A DNA stretch of 64,000 nucleotides from Ruminococcus flavefaciens FD-1 (GCA_000174895.1 ACOK01000097.1:1-64000), one strand, 5' to 3'; positions 17,232 to 26,115 are shown, counted from the first letter of the stretch. The notes: generated by a model from the letters alone, not told the origin. Program-made: numbers and translations.

Positions 17232-18234
17232 ATGAGTATTAAGGCAATATTAGCAATTATACCGTTATTAGCTTGCTTAACAGCTTCGTGGAGATATAAA
17301 TAATACGGCAGGTTCTATCGGCAATGATACAACTGTAAACTCCGATACATATTCTTCGGCTGTTGATACTTTGACGGATTCCACAACACCAGAATTATTC
17401 TGTCCTTTGGGAAATTATGTTTCTACTCCTGTTCGTGTTATGTCACCCGCTTATGCACCGTATCTGCTGGAAGTTGATGATAATACTGCAAGCGAATTAT
17501 ATGAAGCGTTTACAAATGCTTCATGGGAGTCGATTCCGTCGGATACACCTTTGCCTGATGGCGAAGCCTATTGTGTCTTTATATATAACGATGGGAATCC
17601 GTATAAATTGGTATTTTATGCTGATAATACAGTTGAAGTTGAATCGGATAACGATATAAATAGATATAAAATAGAGGATCAGAGCGTTGGTACATTTGTA
17701 GCTAAGGCAGCAAATCCTGATAATCTTAATGTACTTTCGGACTCATTGATATGGTGTGCGCCAGAATTTGTTTCAAATGATGGAGTATGGGAAGAACATA
17801 ATTATCAGCACATCGAAATACAACCTGAATGCGGACCAGCTTATGGTTTTTCATTTGAACTTCCGACAGGATGGAGATGCGAAGCAATGCAAACGGAAGA
17901 TGATCCAACAAGCAGCATTGTTTGTGGCATATTTCCAAAAGATAAGGATAAATCTGTACTTATTGTAGAATATCAAAAAAATGGATTAGGTGTATGCGGT
18001 ACTGACCTCGTAGAAAAGACGATTGATTTCAACGGACACACAGCTACGCAAGGATTCTTTGATGGCGATGAGATGTGGGGCTTCATTGCTCTTGATGGTG
18101 ATTATAATGGCTGTATCATTAAAATGAATGATCCTGATTTATATAACGAGTATACTGAAGAAGTGGACTTAATATTACAAACATTGAATTTCAGGTTCTA
18201 CGAAGCAAGAAACAATCCTGATTCATCTCAATGA
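17232..18234 (+). pseudogene. Lipoprotein, frameshifted in the signal peptide
   Basis: A strong GGAGGTGC site precedes ATG 17232. The peptide MSIKAILAIIPLLACLTAS has a lipobox (LLAC) but stops at about 17303. The +1 frame is open from 17281 and runs to 18234, giving a mature chain that starts around GDINNTAGSIGND and continues for about 310 residues. A one- or two-base change near 17281-17295 would restore one lipoprotein. The body (LFCPLGNYVSTPVRVM, FSFELPTGWRCEAM, DFNGHTATQGFFDGDEMWGF) matches no family I know. An internal TTG at 17371 would lack a signal peptide, so the whole gene is probably disrupted, or the sequence carries an error. Confidence 0.6.
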
Positions 18235-18342
18235 GCAACACCAAAAAGCCTTAGCCTATTGGCGCACCTGTTTTCCGTTCCGCACAAGTCATAATCTGAA
18301 TTATGGCGCGCACCACAATCATCACACACCCTAACGGTACAC

Positions 18343-18375
18343 AAGCCCCTCGGAGCAATCTGAGGGGCTTCGTTC
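18343..18375 (+). terminator. Terminator after the lipoprotein gene
   Basis: A 9-bp stem AAGCCCCTC / GAGGGGCTT with a 10-base loop, then CGTTC. The T-run is weak. Confidence 0.6.
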
Positions 18376-18403
18376 ATATCTGCATATAGCTCAATATTTA
18401 CCC

Positions 18404-18432
18404 TTGAAAAAGCCCTGCACCTATGCTATAAT
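18404..18432 (+). promoter_or_regulatory. Promoter of the LytTR regulator operon
   Basis: TTGAAA, a 17-base spacer and TATAAT, 31 bases before the start at 18463. Confidence 0.75.
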
Positions 18433-18462
18433 ATAACAAACGAGAAAAAGGCGGTGAGGTAT

Positions 18463-19188
18463 ATGCTAAGAATTGCAATCGTTGATGATGAGCCGAGCGT
18501 AGTTGATGAGATACGACAAATTGTTATATCTTTCTTTCAGGCGAAAGGCAAACAGATCGACATATCCTGTTTTTCCAGCGGTGAGGAGATCATCAGCTAT
18601 CATCAGAAATATGACCTGATATTCCTTGATATTCAGATGCAGGGAATGGACGGTATCAGAACGGCGCAGGAGCTGCGAAAAAATGATAAAAAGGCGGTCA
18701 TGATATATGTGACGAGCTTCGGGAGCGAAATGGCACGGTCATTCTCGGTACACCCGTTTGCGTTCCTCGAAAAGCCCGTAAATGCTGATCTGCTCCGAAA
18801 AAACTTGCAGGATTACATGGAGTATGCTTTCAAGGAACAGGATTTCAAAGGTATCCCATTTGAAACAATGACCGGAACGGCGCTTGTAAAGCCCGATGAT
18901 ATTTTGTATTTTGAGTATCTCGGCAATCGGAAGATACGGCTTGTATGTGATACGGGTGAATACCTGATACAAGATGCGATAGGTAATATCTATCCCCTTG
19001 TGGAGAAATACAGCTTCATGAAGCCCCACCAGAGCTTTATCGTCAATCCTGCAAGAATAAAGGCAGTGCTGGATCAAGACCTCCTGATGATCGACGATAC
19101 AAAGATACCCATACCGCTGAAAAAGAAAACTGCGGTCAAGGCTGAGATTGAAGACTATCTCTGTAAGCAATTTGAGGAGGGCGTATGA
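18463..19188 (+). CDS. LytTR-family response regulator
   Basis: The 241-residue protein has an N-terminal receiver (AIVDDEPS, phospho-acceptor IFLDIQM, FLEKPV) and a C-terminal LytTR DNA-binding domain (about 140-235, including YLGNRKIRLVCDTGEY and FMKPHQSFIVNPARI). The start at 18463 is preferred over the upstream GTG at 18454 because GTGAGG lies just ahead of it. The next gene, a GHKL kinase, overlaps by 4 bases. LytTR regulators bind two 9-bp direct repeats one or two helical turns apart; such a pair lies at 20539-20572, after the kinase gene and before the dockerin gene. Confidence 0.9.
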   Translation: MLRIAIVDDEPSVVDEIRQIVISFFQAKGKQIDISCFSSGEEIISYHQKYDLIFLDIQMQGMDGIRTAQELRKNDKKAVMIYVTSFGSEMARSFSVHPFAFLEKPVNADLLRKNLQDYMEYAFKEQDFKGIPFETMTGTALVKPDDILYFEYLGNRKIRLVCDTGEYLIQDAIGNIYPLVEKYSFMKPHQSFIVNPARIKAVLDQDLLMIDDTKIPIPLKKKTAVKAEIEDYLCKQFEEGV

Positions 19189-20483
19189 TGCTGACGATAC
19201 TTGACCTGATAACCTCTACGCTGAATTTTGTGCTTGGAATAGCCTTTATTTCTAACTTTTATCCGTTCCGTGACAAGCTGAAAGTGCGTATCCCGATATG
19301 TGCAGCGATACTGATCGCACGGTCGGTGCTAAGTGTCTATGCTGTATATCACTTGTACTATCTCAAAGTTATTTTATATGTGATTCCGTTTATTGCGTGT
19401 ACGATCATTTTGCTAAAATGCGATAAATTCAGATTTCTCCTGCTTGATGCACTTTGTATTGCTATTCTCTATCTCACTGAGATCATCGGTGGTTTGATTA
19501 TCATCATTCCTCGTCATATCAGTATGTTTGAATTGGTAGAATCAGATGAACTAAGAACACCTCTGTTTTTTATCTGTATGTTTATCGTGGTTGTGCTGTA
19601 TGGTATCTTGGGCGTGATCGTAAAATGCAAAAAGAAGCGTAAAAGCTATGATAACCGTTATATGACACCTTATGAAGTGATTTCGTTCGCCATGCTTGTG
19701 GCATTGGAAATGCTGACGATCTGCGGACTGGCGAGGGTATTCCCGAACGAACAGCTCAACACCTTCCTTGTAATATTCTCAGTCGGCTTCTGCATACTGG
19801 ACTTTGGACTGTATTACCTGTTTATCCTCCTGTCCGATGCTCGCCGTATTGAGCAGGAAAATCAGCTCATGAAACAGCAGTCCGAGATGCAATTACAGGC
19901 TTATCAGGGGCTTTCAGAGCAGTATAACGAGTCGCTTCGTATCGTCCATGATATGAGAAAGCATATACGCAGCCTTGATACACTGATCGAGAACGGCTCG
20001 GACAAAGCTGCTGACTATCAGCAAACGCTGTTTGACGAGCTGAACCGCTTTTATCCGAACTTTCAGAACGACAACCAGATGCTCGCTGTGATCGTCAACA
20101 ATGAGATCGACAAGGCAAAACGGCTCGGCATTGAGATACGGCTTAATATTGAGAAAATAAGCCTTGATTTCATTTCGCCCATTGATATGACAACGATTTT
20201 CAGCAATCTCCTTGACAATGCGATCGAAGCCTGTGCAGAGGTCGATGATAAGGTCATCAAATTCAGTATCGTTCAGCAGATGAACTTCATCACGATCAAT
20301 ATCCGCAACCCGTACAACAGGATAGACCAGCAAGGCGATACACTGAGATCCACAAAAGAGGGGCATTTTGGTATCGGTTTGGAGAACGTCCGCAAGGCAC
20401 TTGAACGCTATGACGGAAGGCTCAATATCAAAACAAATGACGGAATTTTTGCCGTGACAGTCATTATCCCCATTCCTGAATGA
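19185..20483 (+). CDS. AgrC-like sensor histidine kinase (GHKL)
   Basis: About six hydrophobic helices occupy residues 1-215, followed by a coiled segment and a kinase core with HDMRKH (phospho-His, about 252), NLLDNAIEAC (N-box) and FGIGLENV (G-box). This is the architecture of AgrC/ComD peptide-sensing kinases. The start forms an ATGATG overlap with the regulator stop. No AgrD- or AgrB-like gene is nearby, so the signal is unknown. Confidence 0.88.
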   Translation: MMLTILDLITSTLNFVLGIAFISNFYPFRDKLKVRIPICAAILIARSVLSVYAVYHLYYLKVILYVIPFIACTIILLKCDKFRFLLLDALCIAILYLTEIIGGLIIIIPRHISMFELVESDELRTPLFFICMFIVVVLYGILGVIVKCKKKRKSYDNRYMTPYEVISFAMLVALEMLTICGLARVFPNEQLNTFLVIFSVGFCILDFGLYYLFILLSDARRIEQENQLMKQQSEMQLQAYQGLSEQYNESLRIVHDMRKHIRSLDTLIENGSDKAADYQQTLFDELNRFYPNFQNDNQMLAVIVNNEIDKAKRLGIEIRLNIEKISLDFISPIDMTTIFSNLLDNAIEACAEVDDKVIKFSIVQQMNFITINIRNPYNRIDQQGDTLRSTKEGHFGIGLENVRKALERYDGRLNIKTNDGIFAVTVIIPIPE

Positions 20484-20492
20484 TTTGTGCAA

Positions 20493-20526
20493 GATGAACA
20501 AAGAAACGCCTTTGTTCATCTTTTTC
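20493..20526 (+). terminator. Terminator of the LytTR two-component operon
   Basis: A perfect 11-bp stem GATGAACAAAG / CTTTGTTCATC, then TTTTTCTTT. Confidence 0.85.
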
Positions 20527-20538
20527 TTTGGAAGCAGG

Positions 20539-20572
20539 TGGACAAATAATGCAAAAAACTGGACGAATAATG
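20539..20572 (+). promoter_or_regulatory. Double direct repeat, probable LytTR regulator binding site
   Basis: TGGACAAATAATG (20539-20551) and TGGACGAATAATG (20560-20572) match at 12 of 13 positions and start exactly 21 bases apart, two helical turns. They end 7 bases before a weak -35 box, the layout of LytTR-activated promoters. Confidence 0.65.
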
Positions 20573-20579
20573 TTTTGCA

Positions 20580-20608
20580 TTGATTTTTTCAGCTTGGTGT
20601 GCTATGAT
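20580..20608 (+). promoter_or_regulatory. Activator-dependent-looking promoter of the dockerin gene
   Basis: TTGATT (weak -35), a 17-base spacer and TATGAT, directly downstream of the direct repeats and about 118 bases before the start of the dockerin gene. Confidence 0.6.
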
Positions 20609-20683
20609 GAAACTATGATATAGATAAGTTGCTCCGATCCCCTTCTCGACAGCAGATAGGAGGTGAAAAGAAAACTAAATAAT

Positions 20684-20701
20684 TATATTCATATGAATAT
20701 A
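20684..20701. repeat. 18-bp perfect palindrome in the dockerin gene leader
   Basis: The two 9-base arms (TATATTCAT / ATGAATATA) are perfectly symmetric. The palindrome lies between an AGGAGG that has no start codon at normal spacing (about 20658-20663) and the true ribosome site. It may be an operator or a leader hairpin. Confidence 0.5.
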
Positions 20702-20726
20702 TATAACTATAACAAGAGGTGATTTT

Positions 20727-22778
20727 ATGAAAAAGAAGATTATAGCAATGCTGGCTGCAATGATGTGTTTAGCATCAAGTTCTTTAAGTTACTCGTCTGT
20801 GGCTATAGCAGCCAATTCTCTAAACAGTAATGATATTGCTGAAGTGAAAATAACTTCCTCAGATTTGAAAGAGTGTAATTTAGTAACAGAATCAAAAAAT
20901 GATGGCTGCTGGATAAATTTTGATCTTGTATCAGGTGCTTTCGCAATGTCCGGAAACAATCACCAGTCATTCTCTATCATTGGTTCTTTTGAGAGAAAAG
21001 ATAACGATTTGTATTTGTACCCTGAAAACGGTTCCGCAGAGTTTTACATTCTTCACAGAGAGGAAGATCATTTTGTAAGCCAATCTGATGAAATAGGCGT
21101 TCAATTAAAGGCAGGTCTTGTCTTCTATGCAGATAATGATGCCTTTTGGGAAATCCTCCTTGATTGGACACTTTCAGGAAATGAGCCCAGTAATACTGGT
21201 GAAACCGCAGAACAGAATACATCGTTCATCATGGGTGATGTCAACGATGACGATACTTTCGAAGATGCTGAATGCGCTATGACTGTAACTGTTTCGGAAA
21301 TAAACGGTGAAACTCTGCTTGTTAAGTCCTCAGATGGAAAAGGAGAGCTTCTGACCTTATCAACAAAGTATCTTGACAGTAGCATCCAACCGAAAGTGGG
21401 GATGAAGCTTGAAGTAGTATATACTGGCGGAATCCTTCTAACTTATCCTTGTCAGTTTGGTAATGTAAAAAAAGTATCTGTGGTTTCAGACAATACCACA
21501 TTAATGGGCGATGTAAATGCTGACGGAGAATTTGGTATTGCTGATGTTATTTTACTTCAAAAGTGGATGTTAGCCGTTCCCGATACACATCTTGCCAACT
21601 GGAGAGCAGCTAACTTTTGTGACGATGACAGATTAGATGTGTTTGATCTGACGCTGATGAAAAGGGCATTAGTAGAAAAAATGAATGAAATTCCAGAAGA
21701 TATTGCACCGCCTGAACCGTCTACTTACGGCTTTTACTCCTATGATAAATATGCAAAATACGTTGCGGAAAACAATCTTCAGGATAAAATCGTAACTTAT
21801 GAGCAAATCAGCCAGTTTGGAGATTTTGTTCAGTGTTTCATTAACTGTGACTGGGAATATAATCACTATTTCTCACTTGTCTATGTTCTTGATGATGGTT
21901 CGGGAAAAACATTCGATTTGGTTATCAAAGCCCTTAATTGTGACAAAACATTGGTGAATACTGATTTTGACCGCAATGCACAAGATAACCATGAATTGGT
22001 ATCTCTCACACAAGAGGAAATGAATCTGACAAATCTGAGAACTGTTGAAACAAATGCTGAATATGCTTACTTTGAATTTGATGATAAGCAGTATAATTAT
22101 TATAATGGAAGACTTTCCCAGATTGTATGGTATGATAATGAACATGAGTATATGTTGATTGGAAATCCACAGCTTTCCGACTATCCGGATGTTGATAATA
22201 CCTATTTGGCTAAATTACTCAAAGTTTCTGCTGTCAATCCATGCACACCTCCGACACAGCCTATCAATTATCAGAATTTTGATTCTCTTGTTAAGGCTCT
22301 GAACAGCAATGACTTAACTTCCTATCCAGAAGAAGACCGTGAAACATATCACCAAATGTTCGAGCGTTTCCAGAATGACGGATTTATATATCAGGTAACA
22401 GATAATGACTTGATCAAAACAAATCAGGAACGTGGCATAACTCTGTTCCCGTCTGCAAGCTATGAAGATGTTGGTATTGGCTGCTATGTGACATTTAAGG
22501 GCAACAATTATCATATCATGTTCTATTCAGCCAATGCAGATGTACTGGCTGAAACTGACGGCATTGCCGCATATCTCAAGAAGCGTATGGGGCGCAGCTC
22601 TGATAAGGAGATAACTGTCAGTGATAAGACTGTTAGCCTGTTATTCCACGAAAACGGTCAGTGCTATGCAAATGCCTTTGTGGATGAGAATCACTATTTC
22701 GATGTGATCGGCGCTGTTTCTGAGGAAGAAATGACAGAATTCCTGAATGCCTTTGCATACGAAAAGATTGTATTCTGA
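20727..22778 (+). CDS. Large secreted protein with internal dockerin module
   Basis: The 683-residue protein has a signal peptide (MKKKIIAMLAAMMCLASSS, cleavage near AIAAN). Residues about 30-150 form an unknown domain. At about 168 the segment MGDVNDDDTFEDA resembles a broken dockerin loop and leads into a small beta domain (EINGETLLVKSSDGKGELL). A two-loop dockerin follows at about 260-320 (MGDVNADGEFGIADVILLQ and CDDDRLDVFDLTLMKRAL). The remaining 360 residues contain no motif I know. An internal dockerin is unusual, since most are terminal. GAGGTG precedes the ATG. Regulation by the adjacent LytTR system is suggested by its promoter. Confidence 0.8.
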   Translation: MKKKIIAMLAAMMCLASSSLSYSSVAIAANSLNSNDIAEVKITSSDLKECNLVTESKNDGCWINFDLVSGAFAMSGNNHQSFSIIGSFERKDNDLYLYPENGSAEFYILHREEDHFVSQSDEIGVQLKAGLVFYADNDAFWEILLDWTLSGNEPSNTGETAEQNTSFIMGDVNDDDTFEDAECAMTVTVSEINGETLLVKSSDGKGELLTLSTKYLDSSIQPKVGMKLEVVYTGGILLTYPCQFGNVKKVSVVSDNTTLMGDVNADGEFGIADVILLQKWMLAVPDTHLANWRAANFCDDDRLDVFDLTLMKRALVEKMNEIPEDIAPPEPSTYGFYSYDKYAKYVAENNLQDKIVTYEQISQFGDFVQCFINCDWEYNHYFSLVYVLDDGSGKTFDLVIKALNCDKTLVNTDFDRNAQDNHELVSLTQEEMNLTNLRTVETNAEYAYFEFDDKQYNYYNGRLSQIVWYDNEHEYMLIGNPQLSDYPDVDNTYLAKLLKVSAVNPCTPPTQPINYQNFDSLVKALNSNDLTSYPEEDRETYHQMFERFQNDGFIYQVTDNDLIKTNQERGITLFPSASYEDVGIGCYVTFKGNNYHIMFYSANADVLAETDGIAAYLKKRMGRSSDKEITVSDKTVSLLFHENGQCYANAFVDENHYFDVIGAVSEEEMTEFLNAFAYEKIVF

Positions 22779-22880
22779 ACCGATCTGCACTGTACGGTTT
22801 CAGATCTATTCCTTTGGGGACAAATCAGATGATGCCACACCTGTGAGGGCCGCCTTGCAGGTGCAGGCAGCTCCGATATG

Positions 22881-22922
22881 CACAACAAGCTCTCAGAGCC
22901 TTTTCTGAGAGCTTGTTGTTAT
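22881..22922 (+). terminator. Terminator after the secreted dockerin protein
   Basis: ACAAGCTCTCAGA / TCTGAGAGCTTGT stem with a short loop, then TGTTAT. It lies about 105 bases past the stop. The longest frame of the next gene runs through it, so that gene should start downstream. Confidence 0.7.
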
Positions 22923-23009
22923 CCTTCCACTCCACAGGCACGGACGGCTGTGGTGAAAATTTCCGTTCGTCTGAGCGTGCTATCAAGCAGAGGCCGGCTC
23001 TGCGATTCC

Positions 23010-24557
23010 ATGTTCCGCTTCATACTCCCTGACACGGCGGTATTCGTGTTTGTGGCTTCGGAGCTGAGCTTTTACTTCTTCGGCAATTCAAAGTCGGCTG
23101 AATTTGCGGAAAACTTCTTCAATAACAGCATCGTTATCGAAATTCCCGTCTTTCTGCTGATAAAGAATATCCTCTCCCTCAGAATGATAAGGCGGAGGAT
23201 AAACATTCCCGATAAGGACAAGTACAAAAAGCACATCATTGGCATAACGATATTTTCGGCGGTCTACTGGCTTGCCGTGACAGCATTCACGGTCATCAAG
23301 AGCAAGGACATCGCATACCCCGGAAATGTCTTTATGATAGCAGGGATATTTTTCGGACTGCTCGTTATAGTCTATGATTTCACATTAAGACGCAAGGTCA
23401 CATTCAGAAATATCGTCATCAACAAGCCGAGAATAGCGGTCTATACGGCTGTTGCTGTTGCGGTATCGGGCTTTATGGTCTTGCAGCAGGACACATGGTA
23501 CACCCAAAGCTACATCAATTCCGTTCCCCTTGTCGAGCATAACACCCACAAGATAGAATACAATGACGAAACTGGTGTTTACACCATTACCAAAACCAAC
23601 GATGATTTCAAGATACTCCACCTGACCGACATTCACATCGGCGGAAGTCTGTACTCCTACCGCAAGGATATAAAGGCGCTGAAGGCTTGCTATGCGGAGA
23701 TTGAGCATACCCACCCCGACCTTGTTGTGGTCACGGGTGACCTGAGTTTTCCGCTGGGGATAATGTCAATGTCGCTGAATAACACCGCACCTGTCGGGCA
23801 GTTTGCGGCATTTATGCGAAATACCGGCATTCCGTGGGCATTCACCTACGGCAACCACGACACAGAATCTCTGGCATCTGCAAACAAGCAGGAGCTGAAT
23901 GAGGTATACAAGTCGCTGTCATTCAAGACTTCGGGCAATCTGCTTTACCCATATACCCAGCCCGATGTCATGGGCAGAAACAATCAGCTTATCGAGATAC
24001 GGAACTCCGACGGCACACTGAACACGGGGCTTTTCATGATAGACTCGAACGCCTACACAGGCGAGGGCATCAACGTTTATGACTATATCCACGATGATCA
24101 GGTTGACTGGTACGCTGATGAGGTGAAGCGAATGAATGCCGAGGCAGGTCACACGGTAAATTCAATGGTGTTCTTCCATATTCCCTTGCAGGAGTACAAG
24201 ACAGCTACCGAGCTTTATCTGGACGGCAGCGACGAGGTGAAATACTTCTACGGTGAAAACCCCGGTGACCACGGCGGTATCACCAACGATCTTGTGTGCT
24301 GTTCGGACTATCCGAGCAAAATGTTCGATACCGCCCTTGAGCTTGGCAGCACGACGGGATTCTTCTGCGGTCACGACCACTACAATAATGCGTCTATCGA
24401 GTACAAAGGTATCCGCCTGACCTACGGCATGAGTATTGACTACCTCGCAATGCCGGGCATTGAAAAGGAAACAAAACAGCGCGGTGCTGAACTGATTACC
24501 ATTCACGCCGACAGCACATGGGAGTCAGAACAGATACCGCTTGATTCTATAACATAA
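23010..24557 (+). CDS. Membrane-anchored metallophosphoesterase
   Basis: About 180 N-terminal residues contain four likely membrane helices. A calcineurin-like phosphoesterase domain follows with the metal motifs LHLTDIHIGG, VVTGDLS, TYGNHDTE, FFHIP and FCGHDHYN in order, all complete. The active site probably faces outward. The frame is open from 22878, but that start lies inside a terminator; ATG 23010 is the first sensible Met and has no clear ribosome site, so the 5' end may be truncated or mis-sequenced. Relatives are annotated as phosphohydrolases of unknown substrate. Confidence 0.75.
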   Translation: MFRFILPDTAVFVFVASELSFYFFGNSKSAEFAENFFNNSIVIEIPVFLLIKNILSLRMIRRRINIPDKDKYKKHIIGITIFSAVYWLAVTAFTVIKSKDIAYPGNVFMIAGIFFGLLVIVYDFTLRRKVTFRNIVINKPRIAVYTAVAVAVSGFMVLQQDTWYTQSYINSVPLVEHNTHKIEYNDETGVYTITKTNDDFKILHLTDIHIGGSLYSYRKDIKALKACYAEIEHTHPDLVVVTGDLSFPLGIMSMSLNNTAPVGQFAAFMRNTGIPWAFTYGNHDTESLASANKQELNEVYKSLSFKTSGNLLYPYTQPDVMGRNNQLIEIRNSDGTLNTGLFMIDSNAYTGEGINVYDYIHDDQVDWYADEVKRMNAEAGHTVNSMVFFHIPLQEYKTATELYLDGSDEVKYFYGENPGDHGGITNDLVCCSDYPSKMFDTALELGSTTGFFCGHDHYNNASIEYKGIRLTYGMSIDYLAMPGIEKETKQRGAELITIHADSTWESEQIPLDSIT

Positions 24558-24560
24558 CAA

Positions 24561-24600
24561 GAAGCAGATGCTTTCTACCGTGAAAGCATCTGCTTCTTTA
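24561..24600 (+). terminator. Terminator after the metallophosphoesterase gene
   Basis: A 15-bp stem GAAGCAGATGCTTTC / GAAAGCATCTGCTTC, then TTTAT. Confidence 0.85.
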
Positions 24601-24705
24601 TAGCCTGCTGTAAAGGTCTTTTCTTATAGTTGTTTTGGAAAACTTCTATATGAGCACACTCTTTAGGGAGCTGCTTCTTTCATTACATTATATCGCCTAT
24701 TCTTC

Positions 24706-24733
24706 GTGTGAATTTCGTGTGAAAATGTGTGAA
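24706..24733. repeat. Three GTGTGAA direct repeats
   Basis: Copies start at 24706, 24717 and 24727, roughly one helical turn apart, in the 250-base gene-free gap between the phosphoesterase terminator and the tRNA terminator. A 9-bp inverted repeat (24757-24765 with 24768-24776) follows. Confidence 0.4.
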
Positions 24734-24800
24734 AAATAGCTGCTTTTTTTCACACGCAACTGCAAAATTGCAGTTGTAACTGTTTCATACAGGTAACAGA

Positions 24801-24840
24801 AAAGCCTGTATTTCGGTGTTTTCCTCGAAATACAGGCTTT
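24801..24840 (-). terminator. Terminator of the tRNA operon
   Basis: A 15-bp perfect stem (24801-24815 with 24826-24840), just past the tRNA-Ser 3' end on the minus strand. Confidence 0.8.
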
Positions 24841-24846
24841 TAATTC

Positions 24847-24938
24847 TGGCGGACAGAGAGGGATTCGAACCCTCGATACGCTATTAACGTATACACGAGT
24901 TCCAGTCGTGCGCCTTAGACCAGCTCAGCCATCTGTCC
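24847..24938 (-). tRNA. tRNA-Ser (anticodon GGA)
   Basis: On the minus strand, acceptor arms GGACAGA / TCTGTCC, anticodon stem CACGA / TCGTG with loop CTGGAAC (anticodon GGA), a long class II variable arm, a GGTTCGAATCC T-arm and an encoded CCA end. It decodes UCC and UCU. It is the second gene of a two-tRNA transcript. Confidence 0.93.
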
Positions 24939-24970
24939 ACATATATAGGAGACTTACAAGAAGTCTCCCT

Positions 24971-25055
24971 TGGTGCGAGTAATGGGACTTGAACCCATAC
25001 GTCTCTCGACACACGCCCCTCAAACGTGCCTGTCTGCCTATTCCAGCACACTCGC
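24971..25055 (-). tRNA. tRNA-Leu (anticodon GAG)
   Basis: Acceptor GCGAGTG / TACTCGC, anticodon stem CACGT / GCGTG with loop TTGAGGG (anticodon GAG), a long variable arm, GGGTTCAAGTCCC T-arm and an encoded CCA. It decodes CUC and CUU. It is the first gene after the shared promoter. Confidence 0.92.
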
Positions 25056-25068
25056 AAAGTACTTTAAT

Positions 25069-25097
25069 ATTATACACCTCAGAAGCGGAAATGTCAA
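25069..25097 (-). promoter_or_regulatory. Promoter of the tRNA operon
   Basis: On the minus strand TTGACA, a 17-base spacer and TATAAT, ending about 14 bases before the tRNA-Leu 5' end. Confidence 0.8.
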
Positions 25098-25223
25098 GGG
25101 ATATTTATATATTTTTTTGTTTTAACATATTTTTGTTCGGGAATTGAGCGTATGTATGCCCGATTTATTTTATGTTGTTCTTGTGAATGAACAGCGAAAT
25201 ATAGCTGAAAAAAGTTATTCTTC

Positions 25224-25252
25224 TTGACAAAACAGTGCCGAGAATGTATAAT
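25224..25252 (+). promoter_or_regulatory. Promoter of the sortase module
   Basis: TTGACA, a 17-base spacer and TATAAT, 60 bases ahead of the first start codon. Confidence 0.8.
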
Positions 25253-25311
25253 AAAATAGTACATTCACTTGCAGTATTATTACTGCTTACACAATGATAC
25301 AGGAGGAGACT

Positions 25312-26111
25312 ATGAAAAAAAAGATCATTACAGCTGCTCTTACTTCAGTATTAACAGCTGTTTCTGTTTCGGCATTTGCTCTGAATTCTTCGGCAGCTAC
25401 TGTTGATGATGTTGCCGAGGTAGCACGTTCTTACGGTATTCCCGAGGAAAGCATTCAGGCAGGCTATAATGAATATTATGCACATCCTGAGAACTATCCG
25501 CCCGAGACGCTTGACCGTGCAATTGACAAGCTCCATGAAACTGGCGGTGTTATAATAACAACAGGTGCGTACATCCCTGAGAATGCTGCTAAGCCGGCAT
25601 CTGCTACCGAAGCTGCTCCGTCAGGGGGATCAACAGATAACAGCGGAGAAGTTCAGCTGAAAACTGACGGCGGACAGGTTTTTTCAAGATGTATCTCCGA
25701 GAAGTAATTCCATTACATATGTCATACGAAGAAAAGATGGCTTATATAAGCGGATTTCCGCAGGATCAGCAGCAGGCTATAATCGATAATCTTTCACCTG
25801 CCGAATACAAGAGTCTTATCAAGCAGGCACCTTCCGACAAGAAGATGGAGATAGTACATTCACTTTCAGGTGCAGCTGATGAAATGGGGCTTGTAGTAAC
25901 TGTAGATGAGGTCACAGATGATTCTCTGACAGTTTCGATGAGAAACGATGAAGGTACACTTGTCAACAGATCAAGTGCAGGCATAACGGTATTGGATACA
26001 GGTTATGACAGAAGAGGCATCTTTGCGATTATCGGCGCAGCTATTCTTGCAGCAATCGGCGGAATTATCTTCGTAGCACATAAATGCTTCGGAAAGGAAA
26101 AAGCTGAGTGA
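25312..26111 (+). pseudogene. Secreted surface protein, likely sortase substrate, split by a frameshift at a T-run
   Basis: The start at 25312 follows AGGAGGA. The first frame has a signal peptide and a helical domain (DDVAEVARSYGIPEESI) and stops at 25707. The next frame, readable from the six-T run at 25679-25684, continues FFKMYLREVIPL ... YEEKMAYISGFPQDQQQAI to 26111 and ends with VLDTGYDRRG, a hydrophobic helix (IFAIIGAAILAAIGGIIFVA) and a basic tail. One extra T in the run would give one protein of about 266 residues. Its C-terminus resembles a sortase signal with LDTG instead of LPxTG. The sortase gene follows 4 bases later. Slippage, mutation or sequencing error are all possible. Confidence 0.65.
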
Positions 26112-26115
26112 ACTG

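Noticed and set aside
20658..20723. 19-residue peptide starting with GTG over the AGGAGG in the dockerin leader
   Set aside because: The start codon overlaps the ribosome site itself, so it cannot use it.
22878..23009. N-terminal 44 residues of the long phosphoesterase frame
   Set aside because: They cover a terminator hairpin and have no start signal or family similarity.
24847..25055. tRNA-flanked attachment site of an element
   Set aside because: No duplicate of a tRNA 3' end was seen within the window.
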